From: Paenibacillus alginolyticus DSM 5050 = NBRC 15375
GTDB taxonomy: Bacteria > Bacillota > Bacilli > Paenibacillales > NBRC-103111
Assembly (NCBI RefSeq): GCF_000422905.1
Contig: NZ_AUGY01000025.1
Coordinates: forward strand, 1 to 64,000
DNA length: 64,000 nucleotides
Reading direction: 5' to 3'
Shown: positions 9,143-17,593 of the stretch, piece by piece
How the letters are laid out: each line of letters begins with the position of its first letter
Numbering within the stretch: the stretch's first letter is position 1
Notes under the pieces: model-generated
What the model was told of the DNA's origin: nothing
The model's input: only the letters and a program-made list of their open reading frames with translations
Databases searched by the model: none
Position numbers and translations under genes: made by a program

Positions 9143-10498
9143 TATGTTGTTGTTCGCTTGAAAGGTTTGTTCAATCTCGATAGCGGATACAGGGGGACTT
9201 AATAAATAGCCTTGGATCGTAGTACAGGTTGTTTCTTTCAATATTTCAAGTTGGCTCCATTCTTCAACGCCTTCTGCAACCACTTGTACCTCAAGCGCAT
9301 GGCCGAGATGGATGATGGCATTTGTAATGGCCCAATCATCTTTATTGCTATGTATATTTTTTACGAAAGAACGGTCTATTTTCAGGCAATGGATAGGAAA
9401 ATGTTTCAAGTAATTAAGTGATGAGTAGCCAATTCCGAAGTCATCGATCGAGATCGAAATCCCTTTATTACATAGCTTATCCAGTACCGCGACGGTTGTA
9501 TCCATATTCTGCATAATGGAGCTTTCGGTAATTTCAAACTCCAGGAAAGCAGGGTCGATACCCGTTTGTTCAATAATCTGAATGGCCTTATCGGAAAAGG
9601 ACTCATCTTGAAATTGACAAGGGGAGATATTTACAGCAATTTGATAGTTTAAAATATCGGCTTCCAGCCATCTCGCTTTTTGGAGACAGGCCTCACGAAG
9701 GACCCATTCACCAAGCTGTAAAATCAAACCGCTCTCTTCAGCAAGCGGAATAAACTCGTTAGGAGCAATTAAGCCGATCTCCGGGTGATTCCAGCGCACC
9801 AATGCTTCCAGACAAATAATATTTCCGGTGGAGAGTTCAAGACGCGGCTGATAGTATAGGATGAGTTGATTCTCAAGGATAGCCTTCCGCAGCTCAGTTT
9901 CCATCTGAATTTGATTGGAGAAAGGCTGCGCGTGCGATGAATGATAGGTGACAAGCTTGTTCTTGCCTGTACGCTTAGCGGCTAAGAGAGCTTGATCAGC
10001 TTGATGCAAAGCTTGTTCGATCGTAGTTAACGTTATGTCCACAGCACTCATACCTATACTCACGGTAATAAAACATTCTTGGCCCATTACGATGAAGGAT
10101 GTTGCAAAAACGTGCTGGATGCTTTGAATGGCTTGGGAGAGCTGATCTTGGGTACTAGCATGTATAAGGAGAACAAATTCATCGTCTCCTGATTGAATAA
10201 CAAGGCCACACCCATGTATGGCTCGCAGACGGTTGCCCACTTCTTCCAAAAGGAGATCGCCAGACTTGTATCCGAGCGAGAAATTCACTTGGCGAAACCG
10301 ATCAATATCAAGGATCAGAAGGGTACGTAATAAAGCTGTGTCCTTGGCATGATGTTGGCTTCCAATAGCCTGCTTTAACAATGCTTGAAGCTGCTGTCGT
10401 TGGTGAATGCGAGTGATTATTTTCTTACTCCTAAGAGTACCTAATATTGTCGATGCGGCGAAGTGAAAAAGGCGCCTGACTGCTTTCATTGCTATCAC
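9125..10498 (-). CDS. GGDEF-EAL protein, probable c-di-GMP phosphodiesterase
   Basis: A 457-residue cytoplasmic protein with a short N-terminal region, a GGDEF-type domain (about residues 60-195) and an EAL domain (about 205-450). The cyclase signature reads SGDDEF rather than GGDEF, so cyclase activity is doubtful. The EAL domain keeps EALVRW, NISPCQF, EFEITES, IDDFG, KIDRSF, VVAEGVE and QGYLLSPP, so the metal and catalytic residues for c-di-GMP hydrolysis all look intact. No membrane segment or PAS sensor is visible. A likely reading is a phosphodiesterase with a regulatory GTP-binding GGDEF remnant. Confidence 0.88.
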   Translation of the reverse strand: MIAMKAVRRLFHFAASTILGTLRSKKIITRIHQRQQLQALLKQAIGSQHHAKDTALLRTLLILDIDRFRQVNFSLGYKSGDLLLEEVGNRLRAIHGCGLVIQSGDDEFVLLIHASTQDQLSQAIQSIQHVFATSFIVMGQECFITVSIGMSAVDITLTTIEQALHQADQALLAAKRTGKNKLVTYHSSHAQPFSNQIQMETELRKAILENQLILYYQPRLELSTGNIICLEALVRWNHPEIGLIAPNEFIPLAEESGLILQLGEWVLREACLQKARWLEADILNYQIAVNISPCQFQDESFSDKAIQIIEQTGIDPAFLEFEITESSIMQNMDTTVAVLDKLCNKGISISIDDFGIGYSSLNYLKHFPIHCLKIDRSFVKNIHSNKDDWAITNAIIHLGHALEVQVVAEGVEEWSQLEILKETTCTTIQGYLLSPPVSAIEIEQTFQANNNIPVMIS

Positions 10499-10672
10499 TC
10501 ATTCCCACATCATAGTTGTCCACTGTACCCCTAATCATAAGTCGAAAGGCGAACGGTAGACAAGATTATAAATTAGTTATTTTTACAAATAATAGCAAGT
10601 TTTTCAGTTAACTTTATGTAAAATTGATGAAAATGTCGAATATTGTTGAATGAAAGTTTCAATAATTTTATG

Positions 10673-10717
10673 TTGACATGGATGGCTTTTGAATGAGAAA
10701 ATGTACGCGTGTACATT
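10673..10717 (+). promoter_or_regulatory. Promoter and LacI-type operator of the 10.75-kb regulator
   Basis: TTGACA at 10,673-10,678 is a good -35, with a weak GAAAAT -10 about 18 bases on. At 10,700-10,717 an 18-bp inverted repeat, AATGTACGCGTGTACATT, has one mismatched pair and a central CG, as LacI-family operators do. It would overlap the start of transcription, which points to autoregulation. Confidence 0.6.
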
Positions 10718-10752
10718 GTTAGTTTAATGAATGAATTATTGGAGGCTTAGGC

Positions 10753-11784
10753 ATGGTGACGAGAAAAGAGGTTGCTGAACTAGCAGGAGTTTCAGAGGCG
10801 ACCGTATCCCGTGTATTCAATGGGCTAGGCCCCATGAAGCCTGCAACGAAAGAGCGTGTACTAGAGTGTGCTAAACAGCTCAACTATCATCCAAATGCGA
10901 TTGCGCAAAGCTTCGCTCGCAGGCGCAGTGGTAATCTTGGTGTTGTGCTGCCCTACATGCCCAAAGTACATCTTTTCTCTGCCTTTTATTTCGCGGAAAT
11001 ATTAAGCGGCATAGGAGAACAAGTAAGGGAGCAGGGCTATGATATGCTGCTGTCGCTTTTAACACCGGATGACAGTTTGGATTACACCCGACTTTATCGT
11101 TCGCAGAAGGTGGATGCTTGTGTCATCCTGGGTTCAAGGGACACTCCGCAGCAGCGGGAATCGCTTATGCAACTGCAGGCGCAGGGAATGCCTTTTTGCT
11201 TGGTCAATCAGAGCTTCGAGGGGTTATCTTTTCCTGAGGTGGATGCCGATCATGTAGAGGGGAGTTATAAGGTTGTTCGGCATTTACAGGAAGAGGGCTA
11301 TAGGAAGATTGCTTTCCTGAATGGTTCGCCTCAGTATTCGAACTCTGGCGATAGGCTTCAGGGCTATATGAAAGCAATGAATGAAGCAGGATTAGAAGTT
11401 CCTCCTGAACTGCTGCTTGAAGGCAATTATAGCCGTAAAAGCGGTTATGAAGCGGCATCAGGACTATGGGAGCATCGTGATCAAGTGGAAGCGGTATTTG
11501 CGGCCAATGATCGCATGGCGATCGGTTTGATGCAAGGGCTCCGTGAGCGAGGGTGGATCGCCGGGCGCGATTTTGCTATTGTTGGCTGCGATGATTCGGA
11601 TGCTGCTAAGCTCAGTGATCCACCGCTAAGCAGCATCAATGTGCCTTTCTATGAGATGGGCAGAGAGGCAGCACGCAGTGTGCTGGCGGACTTGCTGCAT
11701 GGGGAAAGCGCGAAGGATACAAGGATCAAGCTGCCAACCCGATTGGTTGTGCGGCAATCATCGAAGAGCAGTCATCATAAATGA
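10753..11784 (+). CDS. LacI family transcriptional regulator
   Basis: A 343-residue regulator: helix-turn-helix at residues 4-24 (VAELAGVSEATVSRVFNGLG), hinge helix with YHPNAIAQSFARRRSG, then a periplasmic-binding-protein-like sugar domain. It heads a run with two Gfo/Idh/MocA oxidoreductases and a ThuA-like gene and probably controls them and itself through the palindrome at 10,700-10,717. The effector is unknown but likely a sugar or sugar derivative. Confidence 0.92.
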   Translation: MVTRKEVAELAGVSEATVSRVFNGLGPMKPATKERVLECAKQLNYHPNAIAQSFARRRSGNLGVVLPYMPKVHLFSAFYFAEILSGIGEQVREQGYDMLLSLLTPDDSLDYTRLYRSQKVDACVILGSRDTPQQRESLMQLQAQGMPFCLVNQSFEGLSFPEVDADHVEGSYKVVRHLQEEGYRKIAFLNGSPQYSNSGDRLQGYMKAMNEAGLEVPPELLLEGNYSRKSGYEAASGLWEHRDQVEAVFAANDRMAIGLMQGLRERGWIAGRDFAIVGCDDSDAAKLSDPPLSSINVPFYEMGREAARSVLADLLHGESAKDTRIKLPTRLVVRQSSKSSHHK

Positions 11785-11817
11785 GTAATAGGTATAGGGA
11801 TGAAAGAACTCAAATGA

Positions 11818-11860
11818 ATGCTAACGAAGTTAGTTTTGCTAAGGCAAAGCTCTAGGGAGG
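11818..11860 (+). promoter_or_regulatory. Hairpin leader just before the ribosome site, copy 1
   Basis: This ~43-base stretch matches 22,706-22,748 closely: ATGCT-ACGAAG, then AGTTTTGC-TAAG-GCAAAGCT, which folds into an 8-bp stem with a four-base loop, then CTCTAGGGAGG. The stem ends a few bases before the Shine-Dalgarno of the oxidoreductase gene at 11,870. Confidence 0.55.
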
Positions 11861-11869
11861 CGCACTTTT

Positions 11870-13030
11870 ATGAAATCTTTCAATATCGGTATGGTTGGCT
11901 ATAAGTTTATGGGCAAAGCACATAGTCATGCTTATAAGGATTTGCATATGTTTTTCCCGCAGACAGCGGTACCGAAGATGAAGCTCATCTGCGGTCGAGA
12001 TGAAAGCGGTGTCAGCAGCGCAGCCGAACAATTCGGCTGGGACGGGTTTGTCACCGATTGGCGCGAGCTGGTCACGCATCCCGATATCGACATCGTCGAT
12101 ATCAATGCGCCCAGCGATGCGCACAAGGAAATCGCGCTTGCTGCGGCCAAGGCCGGCAAGCATCTGTTCTGTGAGAAGCCGCTGGCGCTGACCCTTGCGG
12201 ATGCAAGGGAAATGCTGGAGGCGGCTAAAACAGCCAGGGTGAAGCACATGGTGGGCTTCAACTATAGGTTTGCACCTGCGGTGCAGCTCGCGAAGAAGCT
12301 GGTCGAAAGCGGCCGCCTCGGAGACATCTATCACTTCCGCGCTTGGTTCCTGCAGGACTGGATCGTAGATCCAACGTTCCCGCTGGTCTGGCGCCTGCAG
12401 AAGGAGATTGCCGGCTCCGGGTCACACGGCGACTTGGGCGCGCATCTGATCGATCTGGCGCACTTCTTAGTAGGTGACATGACGGAGGTTATCGGCATGA
12501 GTGAGACGTTCATCAAGCAACGTCCGCTGCCGACTTCGATGACGGGGCTTACCGCCAAAGGCAGCAAGGATGCACCGCGCGGACCGGTCACGGTCGATGA
12601 TGCGACGCTGTTCATGGCACGCTTCGCGAATGGGGCGCTTGGCAGCTTCGAGGCTACTCGTTTTGCACCAGGGCACCGGTGCACGAATTCTTTTGAAATT
12701 AATGGCAGTAAGGGCAGTGTGAAGTTTGATTTTGAGCGGTTGAATGAATTACAGGTTTATTTTACAAGTGATGATGAAGATGTTCAGGGCTTCAGACGTG
12801 TTCTGGCGACGGATCCGTCGCATGCTTATATGGATGCGTGGTGGCCTGCGGGACATACGATTGGTTATGAGCACACATTTGTACACGAGGTCGTTGAGCT
12901 GATGAATGCACTTTCGGAAGACCGTCAGCCGGTCCCGAATTTCGTAGACGGTGTGAAGTGTCAAGAGGTGCTGGAAGCGGTGGACCAGTCCATTGAGCAG
13001 CGTCGTTGGGTGCGTATTAGTGAAGTCTAA
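11870..13030 (+). CDS. Gfo/Idh/MocA family oxidoreductase
   Basis: A 386-residue NAD(P)-dependent sugar or cyclitol dehydrogenase-like protein. The N-terminal Rossmann region starts IGMVGYKFMGKAHSHAY (the family often has GxGxxG; here G-Y-K-F-M-G). CEKPLALT near residue 104 is the family EKP motif, followed by the C-terminal beta-sheet domain with GSHGDLGAHLIDLAHFLVGD, where the His residues of the active site lie. Base composition is odd: about 11,980-12,660 is clearly richer in G+C than the gene's last third. It shares a unit with the ThuA-like gene and a second family member, so a joint sugar-oxidation pathway is likely. Confidence 0.88.
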   Translation: MKSFNIGMVGYKFMGKAHSHAYKDLHMFFPQTAVPKMKLICGRDESGVSSAAEQFGWDGFVTDWRELVTHPDIDIVDINAPSDAHKEIALAAAKAGKHLFCEKPLALTLADAREMLEAAKTARVKHMVGFNYRFAPAVQLAKKLVESGRLGDIYHFRAWFLQDWIVDPTFPLVWRLQKEIAGSGSHGDLGAHLIDLAHFLVGDMTEVIGMSETFIKQRPLPTSMTGLTAKGSKDAPRGPVTVDDATLFMARFANGALGSFEATRFAPGHRCTNSFEINGSKGSVKFDFERLNELQVYFTSDDEDVQGFRRVLATDPSHAYMDAWWPAGHTIGYEHTFVHEVVELMNALSEDRQPVPNFVDGVKCQEVLEAVDQSIEQRRWVRISEV

Positions 13031-13061
13031 GGATAGATGAGTAGGGAGAGGGGCTTTGAGC

Positions 13062-13691
13062 GTGAGTAAACAAGCATTGATTGTGTGGGGTGGCTGGGAC
13101 GGTCATCAACCTGAAGAGGTGGCTGGCATTTTCGCAGGGGTATTGCGTGAGGAAGGCTTTGGCGTGGAAGTATCCGACACACTGGACAGCTTCAAAGATG
13201 CAGAGCGCTTGGCGGGCGTTGATCTTATTGTGCCAGTTTGGACCATGGGTAAAATCGAGAGCGAGCAGTTGAAACCGTTAATCGCTGCGGTCAAAGAAGG
13301 CGGAACTGGCATCGCAGGTTGTCATGGAGGTATGGCAGATTCCTTCCGTAATGAAGTGGAATATCAATATATGGTTGGCGGTCAATGGGTAGCGCATCCT
13401 GGGAATGACGGTGTTACATATACGGTTCGAATCAAGGATCGGGGGCATCTTTTGACGGAGGGCATGGATGATTTCGTTGTTGTCTCGGAAAAGTATTACA
13501 TGCATGTGGACCCAGCCATTCACGTCCATGCGGTTACAGACTTTGGCGATGTGGAGATGCCGGTTGTATGGACGAAAACCTATGGAGCAGGCAAGGTGTA
13601 TTATAACTCGCTAGGTCATCAAGCTAACATCGTTCGTATGCCAGAAACACTAGAATTAATGCGCCGCGGCTTGCTGTGGGCAACACGATAA
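13062..13691 (+). CDS. ThuA-like domain protein
   Basis: A 209-residue ThuA-like protein, related in fold to class I glutamine amidotransferases. I prefer the GTG at 13,062 because GAGAGGGG lies eight bases upstream; the TTG two codons earlier is too close to that site. Family marks include LIVPVWTMGKIE, GGTGIAGCHGGMADSFR and VVWTKTYGAGKVYYNSLGHQ. ThuA proteins occur with Gfo/Idh/MocA oxidoreductases in trehalose and other sugar loci, where a role in handling keto-sugars has been proposed. The position between two such oxidoreductases fits that. Confidence 0.85.
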   Translation: MSKQALIVWGGWDGHQPEEVAGIFAGVLREEGFGVEVSDTLDSFKDAERLAGVDLIVPVWTMGKIESEQLKPLIAAVKEGGTGIAGCHGGMADSFRNEVEYQYMVGGQWVAHPGNDGVTYTVRIKDRGHLLTEGMDDFVVVSEKYYMHVDPAIHVHAVTDFGDVEMPVVWTKTYGAGKVYYNSLGHQANIVRMPETLELMRRGLLWATR

Positions 13692-13711
13692 CGATTAGGG
13701 GGAAGTCAGAG

Positions 13712-14806
13712 ATGAGCAAGAAGAAAGTGGGTATTATCGGTTGCGGGAATATTAGTGCAGCCTATATGAAAAATATTCCTAACTTTGAGCATTTGGAGCT
13801 GCTCGCGTGTGCCGATATCGATGTGGATAGAGCAAAGGCCCGGGCGGAGGAATTCAATATTCCTCATGCATATACGGTTCAAGAGCTATTGAGTGATCCG
13901 AATATTGAGATTGTGATTAATTTGACGATTCCGGCAGCACATGCCGAAGTTTGTATTCAAGTGTTGGAAGCGGGCAAGCACGTGTATGTGGAGAAGCCGC
14001 TTGCCGTAACCCGTGAGGAAGGTTTGCAGATTCTCGAAGTTGCGCATCGTAAAGGATTACTGGTTGGCAGTGCACCGGATACGTTCCTCGGAGGAGGTAT
14101 CCAAACGTGTGTGAAGCTGATTAATGACGGCTGGATTGGCACACCGATTGCAGCAACGGCATTCATGATGGGTAAAGGCCATGAGCATTGGCACCCGGAT
14201 CCTGAATTTTATTATGCCAAAGGCGGCGGCCCTATGTTCGATATGGGTCCATACTACTTAACTGCGCTTGTGGCCTTGCTGGGTCCTATCCGGCGTGTAA
14301 CCGGTTCGGCTGCCGTTAGTTTCCCGGAGCGCACGATTTCTAGTGAGAAGAAACGCGGGCAAAAAATTACAGTAGATACCCCAACTCATATTGCTGGTGT
14401 GCTGGATTTCCATAGCGGCGCGATTGCTACGCTTGTAACAAGCTTTGATATTATGGGAGGCACTCAACTGCCGAACATTGAAATCTACGGCAGTCAAGGT
14501 TCTTTGCGTGTTCCAGATCCGAATACCTTCGGAGGTCAGGTGCTTATTCGCAAAGGCGGCTCCGATTGGGAGCCGATTCCTCTGTCGCACGGCTACAAAG
14601 AAAACCACCGCGGTTTAGGTGTAGCAGCCATGGCTGAGGCCCTGATAAGCGGCCAAAGCGATGCGCATCGTGCGAATGGAGAACTGGCGTACCATGTGCT
14701 CGAGGCGATGCATGGCTTCCATGATGCGTCTGACTCAGGGAAGCATTATGTGATGCAAAGCAGCTGTGAGAGACCTGCTCCGCTGTCACCTGATTCTGTA
14801 TTATAA
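13712..14806 (+). CDS. Gfo/Idh/MocA family oxidoreductase
   Basis: A 364-residue protein. The ATG at 13,712 has AGGGGGAAG upstream; an in-frame ATG 12 codons earlier overlaps the ThuA-like gene. It has the Rossmann motif VGIIGCGNISAAYM, the EKPLAVT motif near residue 97, and a C-terminal domain with MFDMGPYYLTALVALLGP. It differs clearly from the 11.87-kb paralogue, so two different steps or substrates are likely. It ends the LacI-Gfo-ThuA-Gfo run. Confidence 0.88.
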   Translation: MSKKKVGIIGCGNISAAYMKNIPNFEHLELLACADIDVDRAKARAEEFNIPHAYTVQELLSDPNIEIVINLTIPAAHAEVCIQVLEAGKHVYVEKPLAVTREEGLQILEVAHRKGLLVGSAPDTFLGGGIQTCVKLINDGWIGTPIAATAFMMGKGHEHWHPDPEFYYAKGGGPMFDMGPYYLTALVALLGPIRRVTGSAAVSFPERTISSEKKRGQKITVDTPTHIAGVLDFHSGAIATLVTSFDIMGGTQLPNIEIYGSQGSLRVPDPNTFGGQVLIRKGGSDWEPIPLSHGYKENHRGLGVAAMAEALISGQSDAHRANGELAYHVLEAMHGFHDASDSGKHYVMQSSCERPAPLSPDSVL

Positions 14807-14979
14807 AAAAATGAAATGATAGGGCTAACTGTTGATAGAGACTGTCTGTTCATTCATTGTGCCGCCTCAAAATTGGTAGGCATAACTCCAAAATTCGATT
14901 TTAGAGTCATTCAGCAGCTTTTGTGAGGGTTGATAGGCTATAGTAGTTATCAATGTTGAATTTCATACAACAATTCACA

Positions 14980-15115
14980 CGCCTAAAGGCTATTTTGTAA
15001 GTTGCAGTTGCAGTTTGTACAACATTTCGAGCCCATTTGTTGCAAAATGGCCTGTATAGGGTCCAATTGTTGCACTTTCTGCAACATCATTTGACAGAGA
15101 GTGTTGATCCATTCC
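14980..15115. repeat. Intergenic GTTGCA-rich repeats between 14.81 and 15.18 kb
   Basis: The 380-base gap holds no gene. GTTGCA or TGCAAC strings recur at short spacing, with CATTTGTTGCAAAATGGCCTG and a near-copy CAATTGTTGCACTTTCTGC. Related strings are seen at 330-490. I read these as degenerate copies of a dispersed intergenic repeat. Confidence 0.4.
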
Positions 15116-15177
15116 GTTTAATACACGTTTATGACCTCTAGTTAATACAGGAACAATCTGGACGATTACTGTCATTG

Positions 15178-15209
15178 AAAAAGCTGCCTAATAAAGGGCA
15201 GCTTTTTTC
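15178..15209. terminator. Bidirectional terminator overlapping the AraC gene stop codon
   Basis: AAAAAGCTGCC and GGGCAGCTTTTTT form a stem with A/T runs on both sides. The hairpin contains the last codons and TAG stop of the minus-strand AraC regulator. Confidence 0.85.
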
Positions 15210-16114
15210 GATTGACGATACTGCAAGGGGCTCATCCCCGTCCACCGTTTAAATTGTCTGCTGAAATGTGATAAGTGAGAATAACCCAATAAGGAGGCGA
15301 TTTTTTTGAGAGGTAGATCGGGCTGGGCAATGAGGACCTTTGCTTCATGCAATTTAAGATCGGACAAATACTGTCGTGGAGACATCCCAAACACTTTGCG
15401 GAATACCTCAAGTCCATAACCAGAGCTGATCCCAAGCGACGAAATAATGTCCTCGATCCGAAATTTATTTTCTAACGTTTCTTCGTCCATCGGAGAATAT
15501 GGATTGAATGATGCTTTGATGGCTTCAGCAATTGCTTTGGCATACTGAACGGAAGTGGGAGGGATGCTTTCATTCTGATCCTGATTCTGATCCTTGGCCG
15601 GACAGACAAATTGAGACAAGATTCCAAATAACTCAAATAAAGTAGCTTGCAAGCGAAATCGATCCGTTGTCGTATATTCACGAGGTTGCCTGGCCATTTC
15701 AACCCAATCATCGAGAACTTTTCGCAGTTTACCATTTTCCTCGGTTTCAGATGGGAAGAGAATCTTAGAGTTTTTGATCATTTCTTGGCGAAATAGGGGG
15801 TCGTCTACGTTGAAATGTGCCGTGAAATACGTCATGCCTTCCCTGGATATACAACGGTTAGCATGTTTGAATCCTGGCGGAATCAGAATAATATCTCCTG
15901 CTTGCAGCAAGTAACGATTCTTTTCCATGACCGTTTCCTGACAGCCCTTTAGGATTAGATTAACTTCAAAGCCAATATGAGATTCTATGGGCATTTCCCA
16001 ATTGTTTTCCACTTGCTGTAAGTGAGCTCCAAAAAATTTGACATTCCAATCAAACATGGGAAGCCAATTGGCGTTATTTTTCCAAATCAAATATTGTTGT
16101 TTTGCCTTATCCAT
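15188..16114 (-). CDS. AraC family regulator with cupin-like sensor domain
   Basis: A 308-residue regulator. The N-terminal half looks like an AraC-type cupin (IESHIGFEVNLILKGCQETV, GDIILIPPGFKHANRCI). The C-terminal ~100 residues hold two helix-turn-helix motifs with the family signature KKIASLLGYSHLSHFSRQFK and GMSPLQYRQS. It is divergent from the GH30-GH42 pair, so it most likely controls those genes in response to a sugar. The intervening 126 bases carry TATAAT at 16,184-16,189 toward GH30. Confidence 0.9.
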   Translation of the reverse strand: MDKAKQQYLIWKNNANWLPMFDWNVKFFGAHLQQVENNWEMPIESHIGFEVNLILKGCQETVMEKNRYLLQAGDIILIPPGFKHANRCISREGMTYFTAHFNVDDPLFRQEMIKNSKILFPSETEENGKLRKVLDDWVEMARQPREYTTTDRFRLQATLFELFGILSQFVCPAKDQNQDQNESIPPTSVQYAKAIAEAIKASFNPYSPMDEETLENKFRIEDIISSLGISSGYGLEVFRKVFGMSPRQYLSDLKLHEAKVLIAQPDLPLKKIASLLGYSHLSHFSRQFKRWTGMSPLQYRQSKKAALY

Positions 16115-16240
16115 ATCATTTCACCTTGGTTTTGGGTAAATTTCACGTTGTTTGGACAATCGCGTAGGGATCTATTCTCAATCTATAATAAAGAGAGAAA
16201 AGGATCAAGTCGTACGAAAAACAGATGGAGGTCATAGATC

Positions 16241-17593
16241 ATGGAAAACGCTAACATACAGTGGATTTCAAGCACAAAAGAATCCTTGTGGCAAGATAAA
16301 GTAGTGTCTGATCGCGGGAACGGTGATGTAAACCTTGCGATAACCGATGAACCATTTCAAAAGGTAGAAGGCTTCGGTGGATGTTTCAATGAGTTAGGTT
16401 TCGCAGCGCTTACGCACTTATCGGAAAAAGAACGCGGGCAAGTTCTTCACTCCCTTTTTCACCCGGATGGTGATCAAAAGTTTAGTATTTGCCGTCTTCC
16501 GATCGGCGCAAGTGATTACGCACTGGAGTGGTATAGTCTAAATGAGACGGACGGAGATTTGGAAATGAAGCATTTCTCCATCGAGAGGGATCTGAAATAT
16601 TTAATTCCCTATATTAAAGAAGCCTTAACCTATAATCCAGATTTGAAGTTTTTCGCCTCCCCTTGGAGCCCTCCAACTTGGATGAAGTTCCCTAGAGCCT
16701 ATAACTATGGCAAATTACGCTGGGAAAAAGAAATACTAGCGGCCTATGCGCTTTATTTCGTCAAATATGTAGAAGCTTATCGCAATGAAGGTATTACGAT
16801 TCATCAGATTCACGTTCAAAACGAAGTTGTTGCGGATCAAAAATTCCCATCCTGTTTATGGACAGGAGAACAGCTGCGCGATTTCATTCGGGATTATCTG
16901 GGTCCTGCTTTCGAAAAACATGGGATCGATGCTGAAATTTGGCTGGGAACGATTAATGCGCCAGAGCCGTGGCAGGAATGGTTGAAAAAATCGTCGTCGG
17001 ATTTCAATGCCTATGCATTTACCGTGCTGAGTGATCCTGAAGCTTACAAGTATATTAAAGGTGTCGGCTACCAATGGGCTGGAAAATACGGCATCCAACG
17101 AACCGTTCAAAGCTATCCGGAACTTCGTTACATGCAGACGGAAAATGAATGCGGAGACGGCACGAATACGTGGGATTATGCCAAATACATCTTTAATTTG
17201 TATCAGCACTATTTTACAAATGGCGTGAACGCCTACATCTACTGGAACATGGTGCTTGAGCCGAAAGGACGCAGCACGTGGGGCTGGGAGCAAAACTCGA
17301 TGATCACGGTAGATCCAGCGACCAAGACAGCAACTTTCAACCCAGAATATTATGTGATGAAGCACTTCTCCCACTTTGTTTCACCGGAATCTACAAGAAT
17401 AGGTTTAAAAGGTCCATGGACCGGAAATGCGCTTGCTTTTGTGAAGCCAAATGGTGATAAAGTGGTCGTGATCGCCAATCCTTTTGCAGAAACAAAGGAG
17501 GTTCGTTTATCAGACGGTAAAATGGTTTATACTTTTGAACTTGAACCGGATTCCTTCAATACGATTGTATTTAATGGAGGAAATAGGCGATGA
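16241..17593 (+). CDS. GH30 family glycoside hydrolase
   Basis: A 450-residue retaining beta-glycosidase of family GH30 (clan A). The acid/base Glu is E195 in HVQNEVVADQ and the nucleophile is E301 in MQTENECGDG; EGFGGCFNELG opens the barrel. Related enzymes act on beta-glucosides, beta-xylosides or beta-1,6-glucans and galactans, so the exact substrate is not clear. No signal peptide, so it acts in the cytoplasm. Its TGA overlaps the start of the GH42 gene by four bases, so the two are coupled. Confidence 0.9.
   Translation: MENANIQWISSTKESLWQDKVVSDRGNGDVNLAITDEPFQKVEGFGGCFNELGFAALTHLSEKERGQVLHSLFHPDGDQKFSICRLPIGASDYALEWYSLNETDGDLEMKHFSIERDLKYLIPYIKEALTYNPDLKFFASPWSPPTWMKFPRAYNYGKLRWEKEILAAYALYFVKYVEAYRNEGITIHQIHVQNEVVADQKFPSCLWTGEQLRDFIRDYLGPAFEKHGIDAEIWLGTINAPEPWQEWLKKSSSDFNAYAFTVLSDPEAYKYIKGVGYQWAGKYGIQRTVQSYPELRYMQTENECGDGTNTWDYAKYIFNLYQHYFTNGVNAYIYWNMVLEPKGRSTWGWEQNSMITVDPATKTATFNPEYYVMKHFSHFVSPESTRIGLKGPWTGNALAFVKPNGDKVVVIANPFAETKEVRLSDGKMVYTFELEPDSFNTIVFNGGNRR

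Noticed and set aside
11852..12334. 160-codon minus-strand ORF
   Set aside because: Antisense to the well-supported Gfo/Idh/MocA gene in its GC-rich part; no protein features.
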